Below are positions 23,325 through 34,160 of a stretch of DNA of 64,000 nucleotides, one piece after another. The position numbers and the translations under genes are program-made. How positions within the stretch are numbered: the first letter of the stretch is position 1; each line of letters opens with the position of its first letter. The DNA is from Hemicentrotus pulcherrimus. Its lineage: Eukaryota; Echinodermata; Echinoidea; Camarodonta; Strongylocentrotidae. Below the pieces are notes generated by a model that was not told where the DNA came from, did no database searches, and saw nothing but the letters and a program-made list of their open reading frames with translations. The stretch covers positions 164,931 to 228,930 of the forward strand of contig BEXV01000134.1 of the NCBI GenBank assembly GCA_003118195.1, written 5' to 3'.

Positions 23325-23907
23325 AGGGCCACTCTAACCCAACTAACATAGCCTTTCATAACATGAATACACCTCTACTTATTAATATTATTAACTTATC
23401 TCTTAGTTGACCCAAAAATGATAATAGCCATCCACTTTTCACAGATCTCACGCTTGCTGGGCTACGCCCCTCGAAAAAAGGAAATACGGTCACGTGGCTT
23501 GATGACGCATTTGACGTCACTGCCGGCCTGTCAAACTTGATAATTTTATAACTATTAATGACGAAATTGCCAGTAACGTACTGGGATTATCAAGTGTATA
23601 TTATTTTTTTTCGGATAAATGTATTTTTTTCCAATTAATATCATAGTGTGCCTTTTTAAAGACATTTTAATGCCTAAATCACCCTCCTTTTCACTAGAGA
23701 GACGCCTGCAGTGACGTCAAATGCGTCATCACCGAAACTGGGCTTTTTTTCCTGAGCATTCTGAGTCGTCATTTTTAATGCTAGAATCCAGAATTATTGA
23801 CGATTTCTAAGAAAAATCATCGTTATGTTCGGAATATCGGTCAAAAATTATTCTTTATTTCTTGTTTTCATTTTTTTTTTTAAGCCCGTTTTGGTTAGAG
23901 TGGCCCT
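23325..23907. mobile_element. TTAA-flanked MITE, second family (583 bp)
   Basis: TTAA lies at 23321-23324 and 23908-23911. The termini form a perfect 15-bp inverted repeat, AGGGCCACTCTAACC at the left and its complement at the right. Inside is a perfect 21-bp inverted repeat: GATGACGCATTTGACGTCAC plus T at 23501-23521, complementary to 23710-23730. Each arm contains the palindrome TGACGTCA. No open frame is present. By terminal style (TTAAAGG) it belongs with the other TTAA elements in the window, probably T2/Kolobok-like, though it shares no internal sequence with them apart from the CRE-like octamer. Confidence 0.88.
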
Positions 23908-23911
23908 TTAA

Positions 23912-24990
23912 GTGTCATGTTGAGCAAAGTTTATCTTTTTTAAATGACTGTACACCATTTGAAGCAGAATTTTTGAAAAATAAAGTTTCCACTTGGTAAC
24001 CACAAAGCCTCTGATGTATTCTAACTTATATACTAAGTCGGCCCTACTTGCCATTTTTTCTTTTTATCACTGACTTTCTAGCTATTGTTTTATTATTTTG
24101 AAATGTGGTATAATTGCTTTCATCAGAGGGCGTCCTTGTAAGCTAGTCCTTCGATTCTTTTTTCCTTAAAGCCCTCGATGTATTTTGTGTAAGTTGAACC
24201 ACAGTGCGCGTTGTTCCATTAGGCTAGCACACAACTGAACCTAAGTTTGCATGACTCTGTGGATAATCGGCTCTGTTGATAATAAGCCTAGATTTTGTAA
24301 GCACACCTGCTTTTCACTACTTGGATTCCTTAGAACTTAGTACATGTTATTAAGTGCAATTTTTATAATACTGACAGATTTAAAATAATTATTGCAATTA
24401 GTGGGAGCCATCTTAATAACATGACTGTACACAACTGACTTACTCTGTTGACTGAAATTAAAACACTTAATGGGTAGTCTAGTAAACTTTACTAGATGTA
24501 GATGGAATACATTACGATTATACAAGGTTTAAGGGAAGCATTTAAAGATATCCAAGGTTAGAAAGAATTGTGTCGATAGGGAAGGTTGAAGGCATCCACA
24601 CTAAAACTCCTCAATGGGTAAAAGAAACGTTGTGAGTGTGCACGGAGATATAGAGTAGGTGCTACGTTTGGGTCAATCAATAAAGGGGTTCGATTTATTC
24701 AGCTTGATTGATTTGTAGAGTGAGCGCTTGTATTTAATGATTTGCTCTGTCTCGGATGGCGACTGATAAATGTATCGCAGATGGTGATAGCTTCATATGT
24801 GCTTTCCTACAGACGTAACATTTTGTTTGTCCACAAGACGAGATGATTGTTAAAACATTGAGTTAACTCAACAAGGAATAAACAAATGAAACAATAATTC
24901 CGCAATTGCGTGATTTTAAACAGTATAAATCCTAAAAGTTACCCTAACAATATATTTAATCCTAACTATAGAAATTTCCTGATATATTTG
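23912..24990. other. No gene seen
   Basis: AT-rich sequence with short open frames and no recognisable repeat. Confidence 0.5.
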
Positions 24991-25144
24991 GGCTCAGGGC
25001 CCCATTTCACAAAACACAAAAACCATCAGTGACAAATGACAGTTTTTATTGAAGTTCTTGAAATCCCTGCTATCTGATTGGTTATCTGCAGATTCATCAC
25101 TGTTTTTTTGTCATATGTCATTGAAAAAAGGCTTTGTGAAACGG
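24991..25144. mobile_element. MITE-like element with TTTCACAAA ends
   Basis: The left end GGGCCCCATTTCACAAAAC and the right end GCTTTGTGAAACGG are inverted. The subterminal TGACAAATGACAG and its counterpart near TGTCATATGTCA are roughly inverted too. The interior is short and noncoding. The same terminal core occurs in the MITE at 29487-29808. The inverted repeats are imperfect, and I cannot define a target duplication. Confidence 0.45.
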
Positions 25145-27082
25145 ATTCTCGGATCATGCAATTCCTTTGTGAAAGAAACTGTGTAGAAACGATTAGAATA
25201 GGTTGATCTTGTAGCACATAAGTATGGTGTATAATGAGTGGTTTCGGAATCATCAACATGATAAGAAACTTGCCCAGTCTTGCTTAAAGTCACATGCACT
25301 CTTACACAGAAATGTGTATATGGGAATACTCAAACATGTGGCATAAGGTTTTGGTCCACAGCCTCTAGCCATTACTATTCATATTTCGAATATGAGTGCA
25401 TTTATATGAGGGCAATGAGGGCATTTATCATGAGCGCCCTTTTCGTGGGACATTTTTGCTTTGATACTCATGAAAAGGCTCACCCAATTAATGTTCCCCT
25501 TTCCCAGAACTCTTCCATCAAACCATGATAAGATGTCCCCGGATCAAACTGTTGTATCGACCTTCCCATCCTTGCCGTAAATGAAAAGGGGCAAAAAAGG
25601 TCGAATTCTAATACACTGTTGCCCATAATATTGGTCTCTTTTCATGAAATGATTGTGACAGTATGATATACATTATCTTCTCAGAAAGTTTGATTCATTA
25701 AATTCTGCGAAGATATGAACTTTGTCTATCAAGAATAACATTATAATGTCACAATTATGAAAATAGGTAGGAAAAATGTATTCCAACTTTATTCCCGACC
25801 GGGTATTATGATGTATCAGTATTGATCTTTATTGGGTTGTGATGGTGTTACCGAAATGTCAAAGGTCACGTTTGAAGTTCAACTCATTTGTTATAACTAT
25901 TATCGTAACATGAATGATCATATATAGGGAGATCATCACCATGATCACTTTTCTCTTGTAATAGGTATGGATTACATTATCGAGGCTTCCTTCAATAATC
26001 ACCGACAGGTATGTAGACCACCTGTCTGAAATTACAAACCGACTTCACGGAATCGTAGCGGCAAACACCACCTTTAATCGTCCATTATTCATACGTGAAA
26101 TGTGATGCAGGTATATCAATTTCAGATGGGGTTATAGTTTGCCTTTACTTCTCATTAAACAGAGTACATCTTGAATATCAAGTCTAATGGCGATACAAGT
26201 TGAGTTAAGGTGTGACGTGACGTTTTCTGACTTGGAGGTATCAGAGTAGGACAAAGGGAGAAATGAAGTAGAGAGAGAGGGGGGGGGGAGGGCAAATGAG
26301 AACGAATATCTTGAAAAGAACGTACTGCAGGCCACCTAGGCAGAGAACGATGATTGAAATCAGGTAAACATTTGTATTTTCCCCGATAAAACAGACTTTT
26401 TCCCCTCCGAAATAATAGGTCACAAAATAACACTCGAAGAAAGCATGTGATGGATCCCTTCTCTTTATTTCATCATCATTGTGGCATCGCAGGTCTATCG
26501 GTTACCCCTAAAAAGGAACATACTAGCCGAGTAACCATGATTAAGGATGTAGTTTTTTAAATCTGTACTGTTAAGTATCGTAGGCTTCGTATGAAAAGGT
26601 CTTTATACTACCATAAGCAATAGATAGCACTTACGACCTTCTTGCAGGTTGCCGAAGGTATCAAAGTAGTGAAATCGTCAAAATTAGAAGAAAAATACAG
26701 AAAACACTGGTCAAGGCATGAACGGAGCACAATGTGAAGACGATGGTCCACTTAATTTCTTCCAAGGTCACTTTAATTGATTTACACTGATCAATATTCA
26801 CACCTCAGTCATCCTAACAAAGTTATGACGCCAATCACAACTGCCCAAGATAGAACAAAATTGTTTAATCAAGTCTAATTGTCCTCGAAGCTCATGTTAC
26901 ATGTTGATATGTTGATATTTACAATCTCGTGAGAACCACGTTATTCATTTTTAGTATTAGCACCCTATCATGATTTTGATGTTATTTACATTGCTTCTAT
27001 TATTAATTTACAAAATAAAAAAAAGTGTCAGAACGTTGATGTGGTGTAACTTGCTACATTACTGTTGAATGCGCGGATTGGC
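25145..27082. other. No gene seen
   Basis: AT-rich sequence. A short purine tract with a G run lies near 26270-26290. Minus-strand frames opposite it are composition artefacts. Confidence 0.5.
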
Positions 27083-27199
27083 AAACACGCACACACGCAC
27101 ACACACGCACACCCACGCACGCACACGACGCACACACGCGCGCGCACACACACACCCCACACACTCACGTATGATATAATTATATCTCTCTCTCTCTCT
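27083..27199 (+). repeat. Microsatellite (AC)n/(ACGC)n followed by (CT)8
   Basis: An AC tract with regular ACGC interruptions runs to about 27168, and (CT)8 follows at 27184-27199. Confidence 0.95.
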
Positions 27200-28456
27200 T
27201 CAGATCAAAATCCGTCGGATTCAAACTCTCTATGATATCGAAGTATAACGATTTACGTGTGGAACGTGAATGACTGAAATACACCCTTTCCAATCAGATG
27301 TCAAAACAACACCGTATTTTGGCGTGTTTTTGCCAGATTCTTTGTAAGACCCATAGGAGTTTCCATTCTCAGAAACTACAGAAACCATGGCCCGGAAGAA
27401 AACTAACGAATATCCAAATCCAATCTGGTTTACCTTCCTCTCATCCATCAACGCTTCTTGGTGGTTTGCGAATAGCATTTTGAGGTGAAACCTTCCTTTC
27501 ATTTGATATTCACGTATCCCATTCTATCCCATTTGAATGTTTCCAAGTAATTTGGTGATGCTAAATACAGACCAAGAGCTACTAAATCCCACAAAGACAC
27601 ATCTCCGTCATAGTATAGCTTGCATCCATTTAGAGAAGTAGGTCGATTTAGATGTGTTCACTATCTTCGTTTATTGAACGGCGCAGCGGTTACTCAGATG
27701 AAAGCAGTAATTATCATGATTACAATAATAGAAATACAAACCATGATATTAATAATTATATCAATAATAATAAAACATAATGAGATATGAAAATGATGAC
27801 GACGATGATAATCATGATAATAATTTCAGTATTAACCTAAGGTCATTTCAATAGAGTTGTGCAATAAAGTGATTTTTCGCTGAACATTTCCCCGACCAAT
27901 GACCTATCAACGGGTCCACAACACTTCTCAATATAATTTCAGAGAGAAGTTCTAATTTGACAAGGTTTTGGAAGGGGGTGTTGCTAAAGTGTTCAAATGA
28001 TTAGAGTAGTTTTTGTCTAGCCATTGCAACAGGCGAATTAGTGTTTTTCCACACAAGGCTAATACATTAAAACATACGGAGGCTGCATGTTTAGCCCATT
28101 AACCTCAACGCGCCAATTTTATTTACGTTATAGATTTATTTCATGGCAAATAAAACAGAGACACGTGGGATTAATCTGCCATTTTGAGCACAACATGTCT
28201 GTCAAATTACCAATTTCAGATGATCCATCAGATTTATGAGATATGCCTCTGGGAAAGGCGGGGAAAACGAAGCGGAGGATCGGAGAGGAAAAAGAGAAAT
28301 TAAATTGGATTGTACTGTGAACGAATGAATGAATTATGGAAGCACAAAGAGAAGAAGATTGCCAGAGACAATTTTATCTTTCTTTGATAAGTGCACCGAG
28401 TCAATGAAAGAGACTGAGAAAAAAGGGGAAAAGGGGATAAAACGAGTATTTAAAAA
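27200..28456. other. No gene seen
   Basis: It includes an ATD-type trinucleotide-rich stretch at 27715-27835 (runs of AAT, GAT, GAC). Open frames are short and lack motifs. Confidence 0.5.
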
Positions 28457-28647
28457 GGGGCGTTGTGGCGTTGTGGCGTGCGCCTGTAATCCAGCTAAAA
28501 AGTGGAAGTTACAAACTGATTCAGCTGAGGACACAGGTTCGAAACTGAGTCACGTCTTTCGGATGGTGACGTTTAAAGGTCGGTCCCAGACGTAAATAAT
28601 CAAACCTGATTGATACACGTCTGTAAAAACCCAATACACACACACAC
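28457..28647 (+). repeat. SINE with a 7SL (SRP Alu-domain)-like head
   Basis: The head contains GTGGCGTGCGCCTGTAATCC followed by AGCTA (28473-28497). This matches the 5' Alu domain of 7SL RNA (GTGGCGCGTGCCTGTAGTCC, then CAGCTA) and primate Alu closely. The TGTAA segment corresponds to the SRP9/14-binding turn. A box B, GGTTCGAAAC, lies at 28536-28545, about 50 bp downstream, as in 7SL-derived SINEs. The body contains CACGTCTTTCGGATGGTGAC. The 3' part forms a hairpin, CAGACGT (28587-28593) with ACGTCTG (28617-28623), around the inner pair AATCA/TGATT. The end runs into ACACAC. Beyond the head the sequence is not Alu, so human contamination is unlikely. A diverged tRNA head is the main alternative. 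Confidence 0.65.
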
Positions 28648-28679
28648 GGGCAACAAAAAAACTGTTAATAAATAGAGAG

Positions 28680-28755
28680 AAACATGGGGAGAGAAGGTGA
28701 GGGAGAGAGAGAGAGAGTGTGTGTGTGTGTGTATGTGAGAGAGAGAGGGAGAGAA
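28680..28755 (+). repeat. Compound microsatellite (GA)n(GT)n(GA)n
   Basis: Purine runs flank a GT tract at about 28717-28735. It lies close to the AC-rich tail of the SINE just upstream. Confidence 0.9.
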
Positions 28756-29129
28756 ACGGATTATTACAAATGATTTACTATGGGTGTGATCAGGGTGGGA
28801 TTGTGTGAGAGTGAGCGTGTGAATGGTAAACACAATAAAAAATATGACCATTCACTAAAACAAACAAAAAGCATGAGAAGGAAATGTAGCACAGTAACAT
28901 AAAGAATAACATTTTACCTATTTTTTACTACATTTAGTATGGAGTCCTTGGGGAGAAAGTAAATCATCTTGTTATACCTTTATAAAATGAAAAAAATAAA
29001 AAACTAGGTTACTGAAAAATATTATGCATTCACCAATGTGCCTTATATATCGATGAATGCTTGGTTGGTTATAAAAAAAATGTTGAGGGAGCCAAACTGT
29101 ATAGACTATCTTCCAGAATGTACAACGCC

Positions 29130-30045
29130 AAGGGTCATTAGACAAGTACCCTTTTCCCCCGAACTCAGATTTGACAGAACTATCACCCGGACAACTACTC
29201 CAGAAACTATCTCCTGCGGGGTGTTTCACAAAGATCTTAAGTCAAATTAAACTCTAAGTTGGACTTAAATATTATGGAGAGCCATTTGTAGCCTTAAATA
29301 AAATATATTCAGAAGTGAAAATTAAAGTATTCAAGACTTTTTATAAATCCAACATCAAGAACATGAAATCTCTTTGATAATAGACAAATATGAATGATTT
29401 GAATCAAACACCCCCTGGAATAACTACACCCTGTAAGATTAAAAGGCATACACCCCTAGAACAATAACACTAGGACAACAACACCTGGGGAGTATTTCAC
29501 AAAGACTAAGATCGACTTTAAGGAAAATTGGTTGCGATATATACTTCTTTATTGCTTGCAGCGAGGAGCCATTTCGGTCAGGCTGCTCATGACACGGTTT
29601 TCTCTCACGATTTACTAGCATTGGTCTCTAAAGGGACTTACTATTCATGGTAAAAAATCTAAAACATTTAATTTTGTTGATAGTTCATTATTGAAGGAAA
29701 AAAATATTATCTAAAGATCATAATGATGAGAGCATCCAGTGGCATGAATGGCCTGCCATAGTTAAGTCCCAAGTTAAAGTCGATCTTAGTCTTTGTGAAA
29801 CACTCCCCTTGACAACTACTCTCTGATTAATCCACATAGTATATTTCTGGAAATTTTTGCGACATTTCAAAGAGAGTAGCTCGGGGAAGTTATCCGGGTA
29901 TAATTGTCCAGGATGGTAGTATTCCAGAATTTACTTGTCCCCAGGGGTAATGCAGTTTGGAGATATTTTTCCTGAAATGGTAATATCTAAGAATTAGTTG
30001 TCCGGGAGTAAATGTGGTAGTTCTTTGGGGTAAGAAGTCCCGACT
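29130..30045. repeat. Degenerate inverted-repeat region around a MITE
   Basis: The left flank (29140-29485) carries repeated ACAACTAC(T/C)CC-like words: GGACAACTACTCC, AATAACTACACC, GACAACAACACC. The right flank (29810-30040) carries their complements: GGTAGTATTCC, TAATTGTCC, TAGTTGTCCGGG. Another TTTCACAAAGATCTTAAG end lies at 29218 without a clear partner. The whole looks like a composite or repeatedly invaded palindromic element. It is noncoding; the frame at 29038-29250 crosses it without meaning. Confidence 0.5.
29487..29808. mobile_element. MITE with 35-bp terminal inverted repeats (322 bp)
   Basis: The left terminus begins GGGGAGTATTTCACAAAGAC and continues to CGACTTTAA (29487-29521). 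The right terminus (29774-29808) is its reverse complement with a single mismatch. The interior is noncoding. The TTTCACAAAG terminal core recurs at 24991-25144 and at 29218. I cannot see an unambiguous target-site duplication, so the superfamily is left open. Confidence 0.85.
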
Positions 30046-30951
30046 AGTGCAACTTCTATCGTGAAAAGCTATAACAAAGTGTCGATATCAAGTTACTTTA
30101 AAACGGGGGTAATTATAGAAATGTTATACTTTAAACCAACAACATTTGTAAAAACATTCATGATGGTTTTCAATTTAAAATGGCGTTATATTGAATTAAA
30201 CAATCAACTTTTTCAGAACAAAACAAAACAAGATAACAAAATAACGACGAACAAAAATCAATTTATCTAATTCTGTTTACCTAACTTGGAAAGATATACC
30301 TTTCCCGCTACTACAATGGTATAGGAATAGAATGCCTAATAAAGAAACAAATTTAATACAACAGATTCAATTCTAGATTCTTCTGGTTGTTTTCCGCAGG
30401 TGATCAGATTAACATAATTGATTGAATTTGGTTCTTTTGCAGAGTAACATGATACTCCTGATGCATTCACCTGCTTAACATCCGTGAAGTAAACAGATTT
30501 CAATTTCTATAAACATGTATAGTTCAAACATTGAGGGCCATAGCGTACTGAGAGGGGTAGTTGTAGCAAGCGCATCTACGCATACGCGAGATGGTTCATA
30601 GGTTAAATCATGTTGCTCCAAACAGTTCCCTCCAACGTATATTTCTTTGAGAGGAAACTATTTTCGAGCTCCATAAAATGCCTGGCCAATTACAAGCAAC
30701 TTCTGGTGACATAACTTTCTCTTCCAGTTAACTATGGTGAGGGGGTATATGTGGGGCAATTGGTTGTTCTACAAATCATTCTGTGTTTATAACAAACCGG
30801 CTTTCGAACTTATACTTGACAACTGGTGCTCGTAATATTACGGTGATTATGACATTCTGATTTATCCCGCTTTTAACGGTCATTTCTTGATGATAAGGAA
30901 GCAAAACTTGACACTCGTGAACGTCTTTACTTTCGCTCAGAGACTCCTTCA

Positions 30952-30953
<2 letters not shown>
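30046..30953. other. No gene seen
   Basis: AT-rich sequence without recognisable structure. Confidence 0.5.
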
Positions 30954-31008
<55 letters not shown>

Positions 31009-31021
31009 TGATGATAATAAT
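30954..31021 (+). repeat. Trinucleotide microsatellite (AAT)n with (GAT) variants
   Basis: About 17 AAT units end in GATGATGATAATAATG. Read in one frame it gives a polyasparagine run, but the surrounding frame is short and has no other protein-like features. Confidence 0.95.
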
Positions 31022-33339
31022 GTGAAAGTAAATGCCTCTGTTTTTGGTTCACATGAGCACCTGACAAAAAAAAAATAAGAAGGAAACACTTGTACGAACG
31101 TAGGTAAAGACACTTTCGAACAAAATGAGAAAAACAGATTTACTACTAGTTAAGTGGCATATCCAATATTTTCTTTTGTTTTGATTTCTTTTTAATGATG
31201 ATGGCGCAAGGAAAATCTTAAACATGTAAAGCTTGATGCATCCCAAAAATGTAGAAAGGAATTGACACTCTCAGGATCACCCACCCGACCACACCCACTA
31301 CTGTTTGAACCGCTCACGAGTCGAGGCGTTAAGGCACCATAGAAACACGTTTATACCAAAATGTCATCTTATTGGAGCTCATCAGAAAGCATGTGACATT
31401 GATTTAAATCATAGATTTCAGTGATCTTTTCTATATCCTACCATGGTTGCCTTCGCGGTTTGCCTTCAGATGTAACATAAGAAACAAGTCAGCTATACTC
31501 CATCTAGTAGATGGATTGGTCATCATACCGTCCTAGGTTATTGAACCTCTCCTTAGTATTTTCAGCTGTCAGACTCTTGAACTACTTCTGTTTTTATCTC
31601 ATCTTGGATTTTTTGGAAAGCTATTGAACAAAAAGAAATCAATTTTAGAGGCGGTCGAGATAATGAGCAGCTGCAAGAGGGATCCATAACATTTCAGCCT
31701 TCCAGGGAAGGCCTTCATTTTTAATCTATCAAAATCCCCAATTGCGTATGGGTTTATTTAACAAAAGATAGTATTTGATACCCGGTTTGCAAAAAATGAA
31801 CTTTTAAAAATAACTTCTAAAGAAATTAACTAAAATGTATGAGATTATTGTTTTTGTGTGATTTAAACACATAAGCGTGAATATCGACATGTATATCTTT
31901 CCATAATTTTCTCGATGAATCTCAAAAGAATGATATGTCCTACTTTCGTACAGTTCGTTTTAAAATTCCTCTTTTCCAGGAATCAGAGCGGTCTGTTGAA
32001 CACAATCATTTGAAGTAAAAATAGATCAACAATTGTCAGGACTTGTTGAACGATCGTGAATTTCGATTAAGTTAGTATCAATTAAATGAAAAACCGACAA
32101 GTTTGGAATGTCTGAAAATGACGTTCTAAAAACAACACGTCGAGGCGATTGTAGTGAAAAGTATCAGAAAGACGCAGAGGGTCGAAGTTAATTGAACAAT
32201 ATGCCACCCGACTTCTTTGCACAATTTGATTTCCAATATCGAAACAGTCGAAAAATTAAGCAGCGCAGGGTCAGGGGCAAGATAATTCAATGAAAATGTT
32301 TTGAATTCAGACTTCGGGGTATTTTGTCGCGTTCAGAATTGAAATGTGAACAAAAATTAAAATTTTCCTGAGCAAAGGACAAGAAGGAGTCTGAATCAAT
32401 ACAATGGAATACAGTTTTTCCGCGTAGACTTGTTGAATAATCTAAAAGAAAATTGTACATTATTCTTTTGTTCAGATCCTGCCTTCTATTTATGTTAAAA
32501 CGTTTACATTGTTAAGGGGCCTTTTACGAATCTTTTTTGGACAAGAATTTTAATATCAATTTATATCATTAACAAATAAACGTTTTTTTTTCTTTTTTCT
32601 TGTTGGCAGGACTGATATTATATCTATTGAAGACTAGATTATTCCGTTAAGATTATTACTGGGTATACTTTTAACTAATAATTCATTCCGGATTAATCAT
32701 TTTCACATCAAGTTTCTTCCCTAAATTTATACTTACTTTTTTCTTTAGGCTATGGTACTATCTTTTCCCGTTCTTATACAATCTATCTTTTCGTGAAAGA
32801 CGAAGACGTGTCTTTCATAGAATCCAATATTTAGGTTTGTCTTAAATGTAAAACGAACTGCTGAAAGTTGACCATAATAACAAGGCGAGACTGTTAACTT
32901 ATTGAAAATTTGGAAGACGTACCAAGTTTTTCGGTAAAATAGAGTAACACAATATTGGTCATTAATAATAATAACCTTTTAGGTAGAAATCTGAGTGCAT
33001 AATCTATACCACCGCAGTATTTGTGACACTGTCAATTATTGTGACACCTGGTATATATAAGATGTTGGTTTTGTCGATTTACATAATCTATTCACACATG
33101 ATTTGAATATTAAAAATACTTACATCTTTAAAAGCTTCATTATGTTACCATGGAAACATATCCATGTTGCCATAAAAGAGAGAATAATACCTATGCACGT
33201 TGTAAAATTTAGACATAAAATCGAAGAGGATTCAACTTATTCATATGGCGCCATTCTGTTAAAAAACATTTATACATACATGTAATTGCATTTAAAGTTA
33301 GAAGAATCTTGTTTTCTCTCTTTATCTTTTTATAAACTA
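31022..33339. other. No gene seen
   Basis: About 2.3 kb of AT-rich sequence. Open frames are short and lack motifs. I see no repeat structure. Confidence 0.5.
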
Positions 33340-33905
33340 ATGCCTCAGTAACGCCTTTGCGTATTTGGCTAGCGTATTGCTGCGTATTACCCAAACGCAG
33401 ACAAAGGCAGTCATACCCAATAACGCGCAATACAACGTGCTCACTACGTACTCAATACGCAGACTAGCGCTTATGGCTGCGTTGGTCGCTCGCTAGTTAT
33501 AAATTTTTCTAAACTATCGCTAGCAAACGCAAGGTCAAATCGCATACGAGCGGATACGAGTGACAACCAGTGAATGCGAGAGACAACGAGTGGCTTTAAT
33601 AGCGCAGGTTAACGCAATCATACGCACCTCTTTTTCGGAGCACGTATAGCTGCGTTTCCTGCACGATATACCTCGCTTTAGCTCGTGTCCATACGCATGG
33701 TTGTGCGTATTGTTGCGCTGTTGCTCGCACATCGCTCGAAGCAGCAAACAAACCTTACGATTGCCACTCGCTACGCTACGAGTCTAGTTCGTACGCCGTT
33801 CGCTTTAGCTCGCAGTCGCTGGTTGCAGCACGCTTTAGCTCGCTATCACTGCAATTAGTTGCCTATGCGTTGCTTATCGGCAAAATAAGGCGGGGCGCCT
33901 CACGA
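33340..33905. repeat. CpG-dense motif block, probable terminal region of a DNA transposon
   Basis: The block is full of CGTA, ACGC and GCGTAT words in an otherwise AT-rich window. CGCTTTAGCTCG occurs three times (33674-33685, 33801-33812, 33831-33842). GCGTATT, TACGAG and CGCATACG variants recur on both strands. There is no convincing open frame. It directly precedes a fragment resembling the N-terminus of a Harbinger-associated DNA-binding protein, so it may be the 5' terminal/promoter region of that element, carrying subterminal transposase-binding repeats. I cannot find its matching far end in the window. Confidence 0.55.
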
Positions 33906-33964
33906 ATTGAAATCACACCGCAGTCAACATTTGAAGAATATACAACTACTCAACAATTAAGAAG

Positions 33965-34160
33965 ATGCCAAAAGCCAAAGCAAAAAGGGGGTGACGACGA
34001 GGACGAAGCCATCAGTCGAGTCGCCTAGGTCCCATCGCCCCCGCCGGCCACGGAGTCACCATCGCTGGGTAAACACGAGGAGACGAATGTGGCCATAAAG
34101 CCGCGGAAAGACGTAGTCAATTTCTCAAGTGACCAAGAGAAGGATCTTGCCTATTACCCG
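33965..34160 (+). pseudogene. Broken N-terminus of a MADF/SANT-like (Harbinger-type) protein
   Basis: An ATG at 33965 opens MPKAKAKR. The frame then breaks in a run of five G (33987-33991). One base later the reading resumes as GDDEDEAISRVA, reaches a TAG at 34026-34028, and continues open as a Pro/Ser-rich stretch and then KPRKDVVNFSSDQEKDLAYY (about 34101-34157). A basic start, an acidic/Pro-Ser linker and an NF-x2-(E/D)QE-x2-LA motif are what I know from the start of MADF/SANT-domain proteins that accompany PIF/Harbinger transposases in marine animals. Similarity ends near 34160, so only the start is present, with one frameshift and one stop. No transposase gene is in the window. The family call is inference from a short motif. 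Confidence 0.45.

Noticed and set aside
28457..28647. Human Alu contamination
   Set aside because: Only the first 25 or so bases resemble Alu; the rest of the element is unrelated and it is embedded in native-looking sequence.
30887..31078. Open frame with a polyasparagine run
   Set aside because: The run is the (AAT)n microsatellite, and the rest of the frame has no protein-like feature or splice context.
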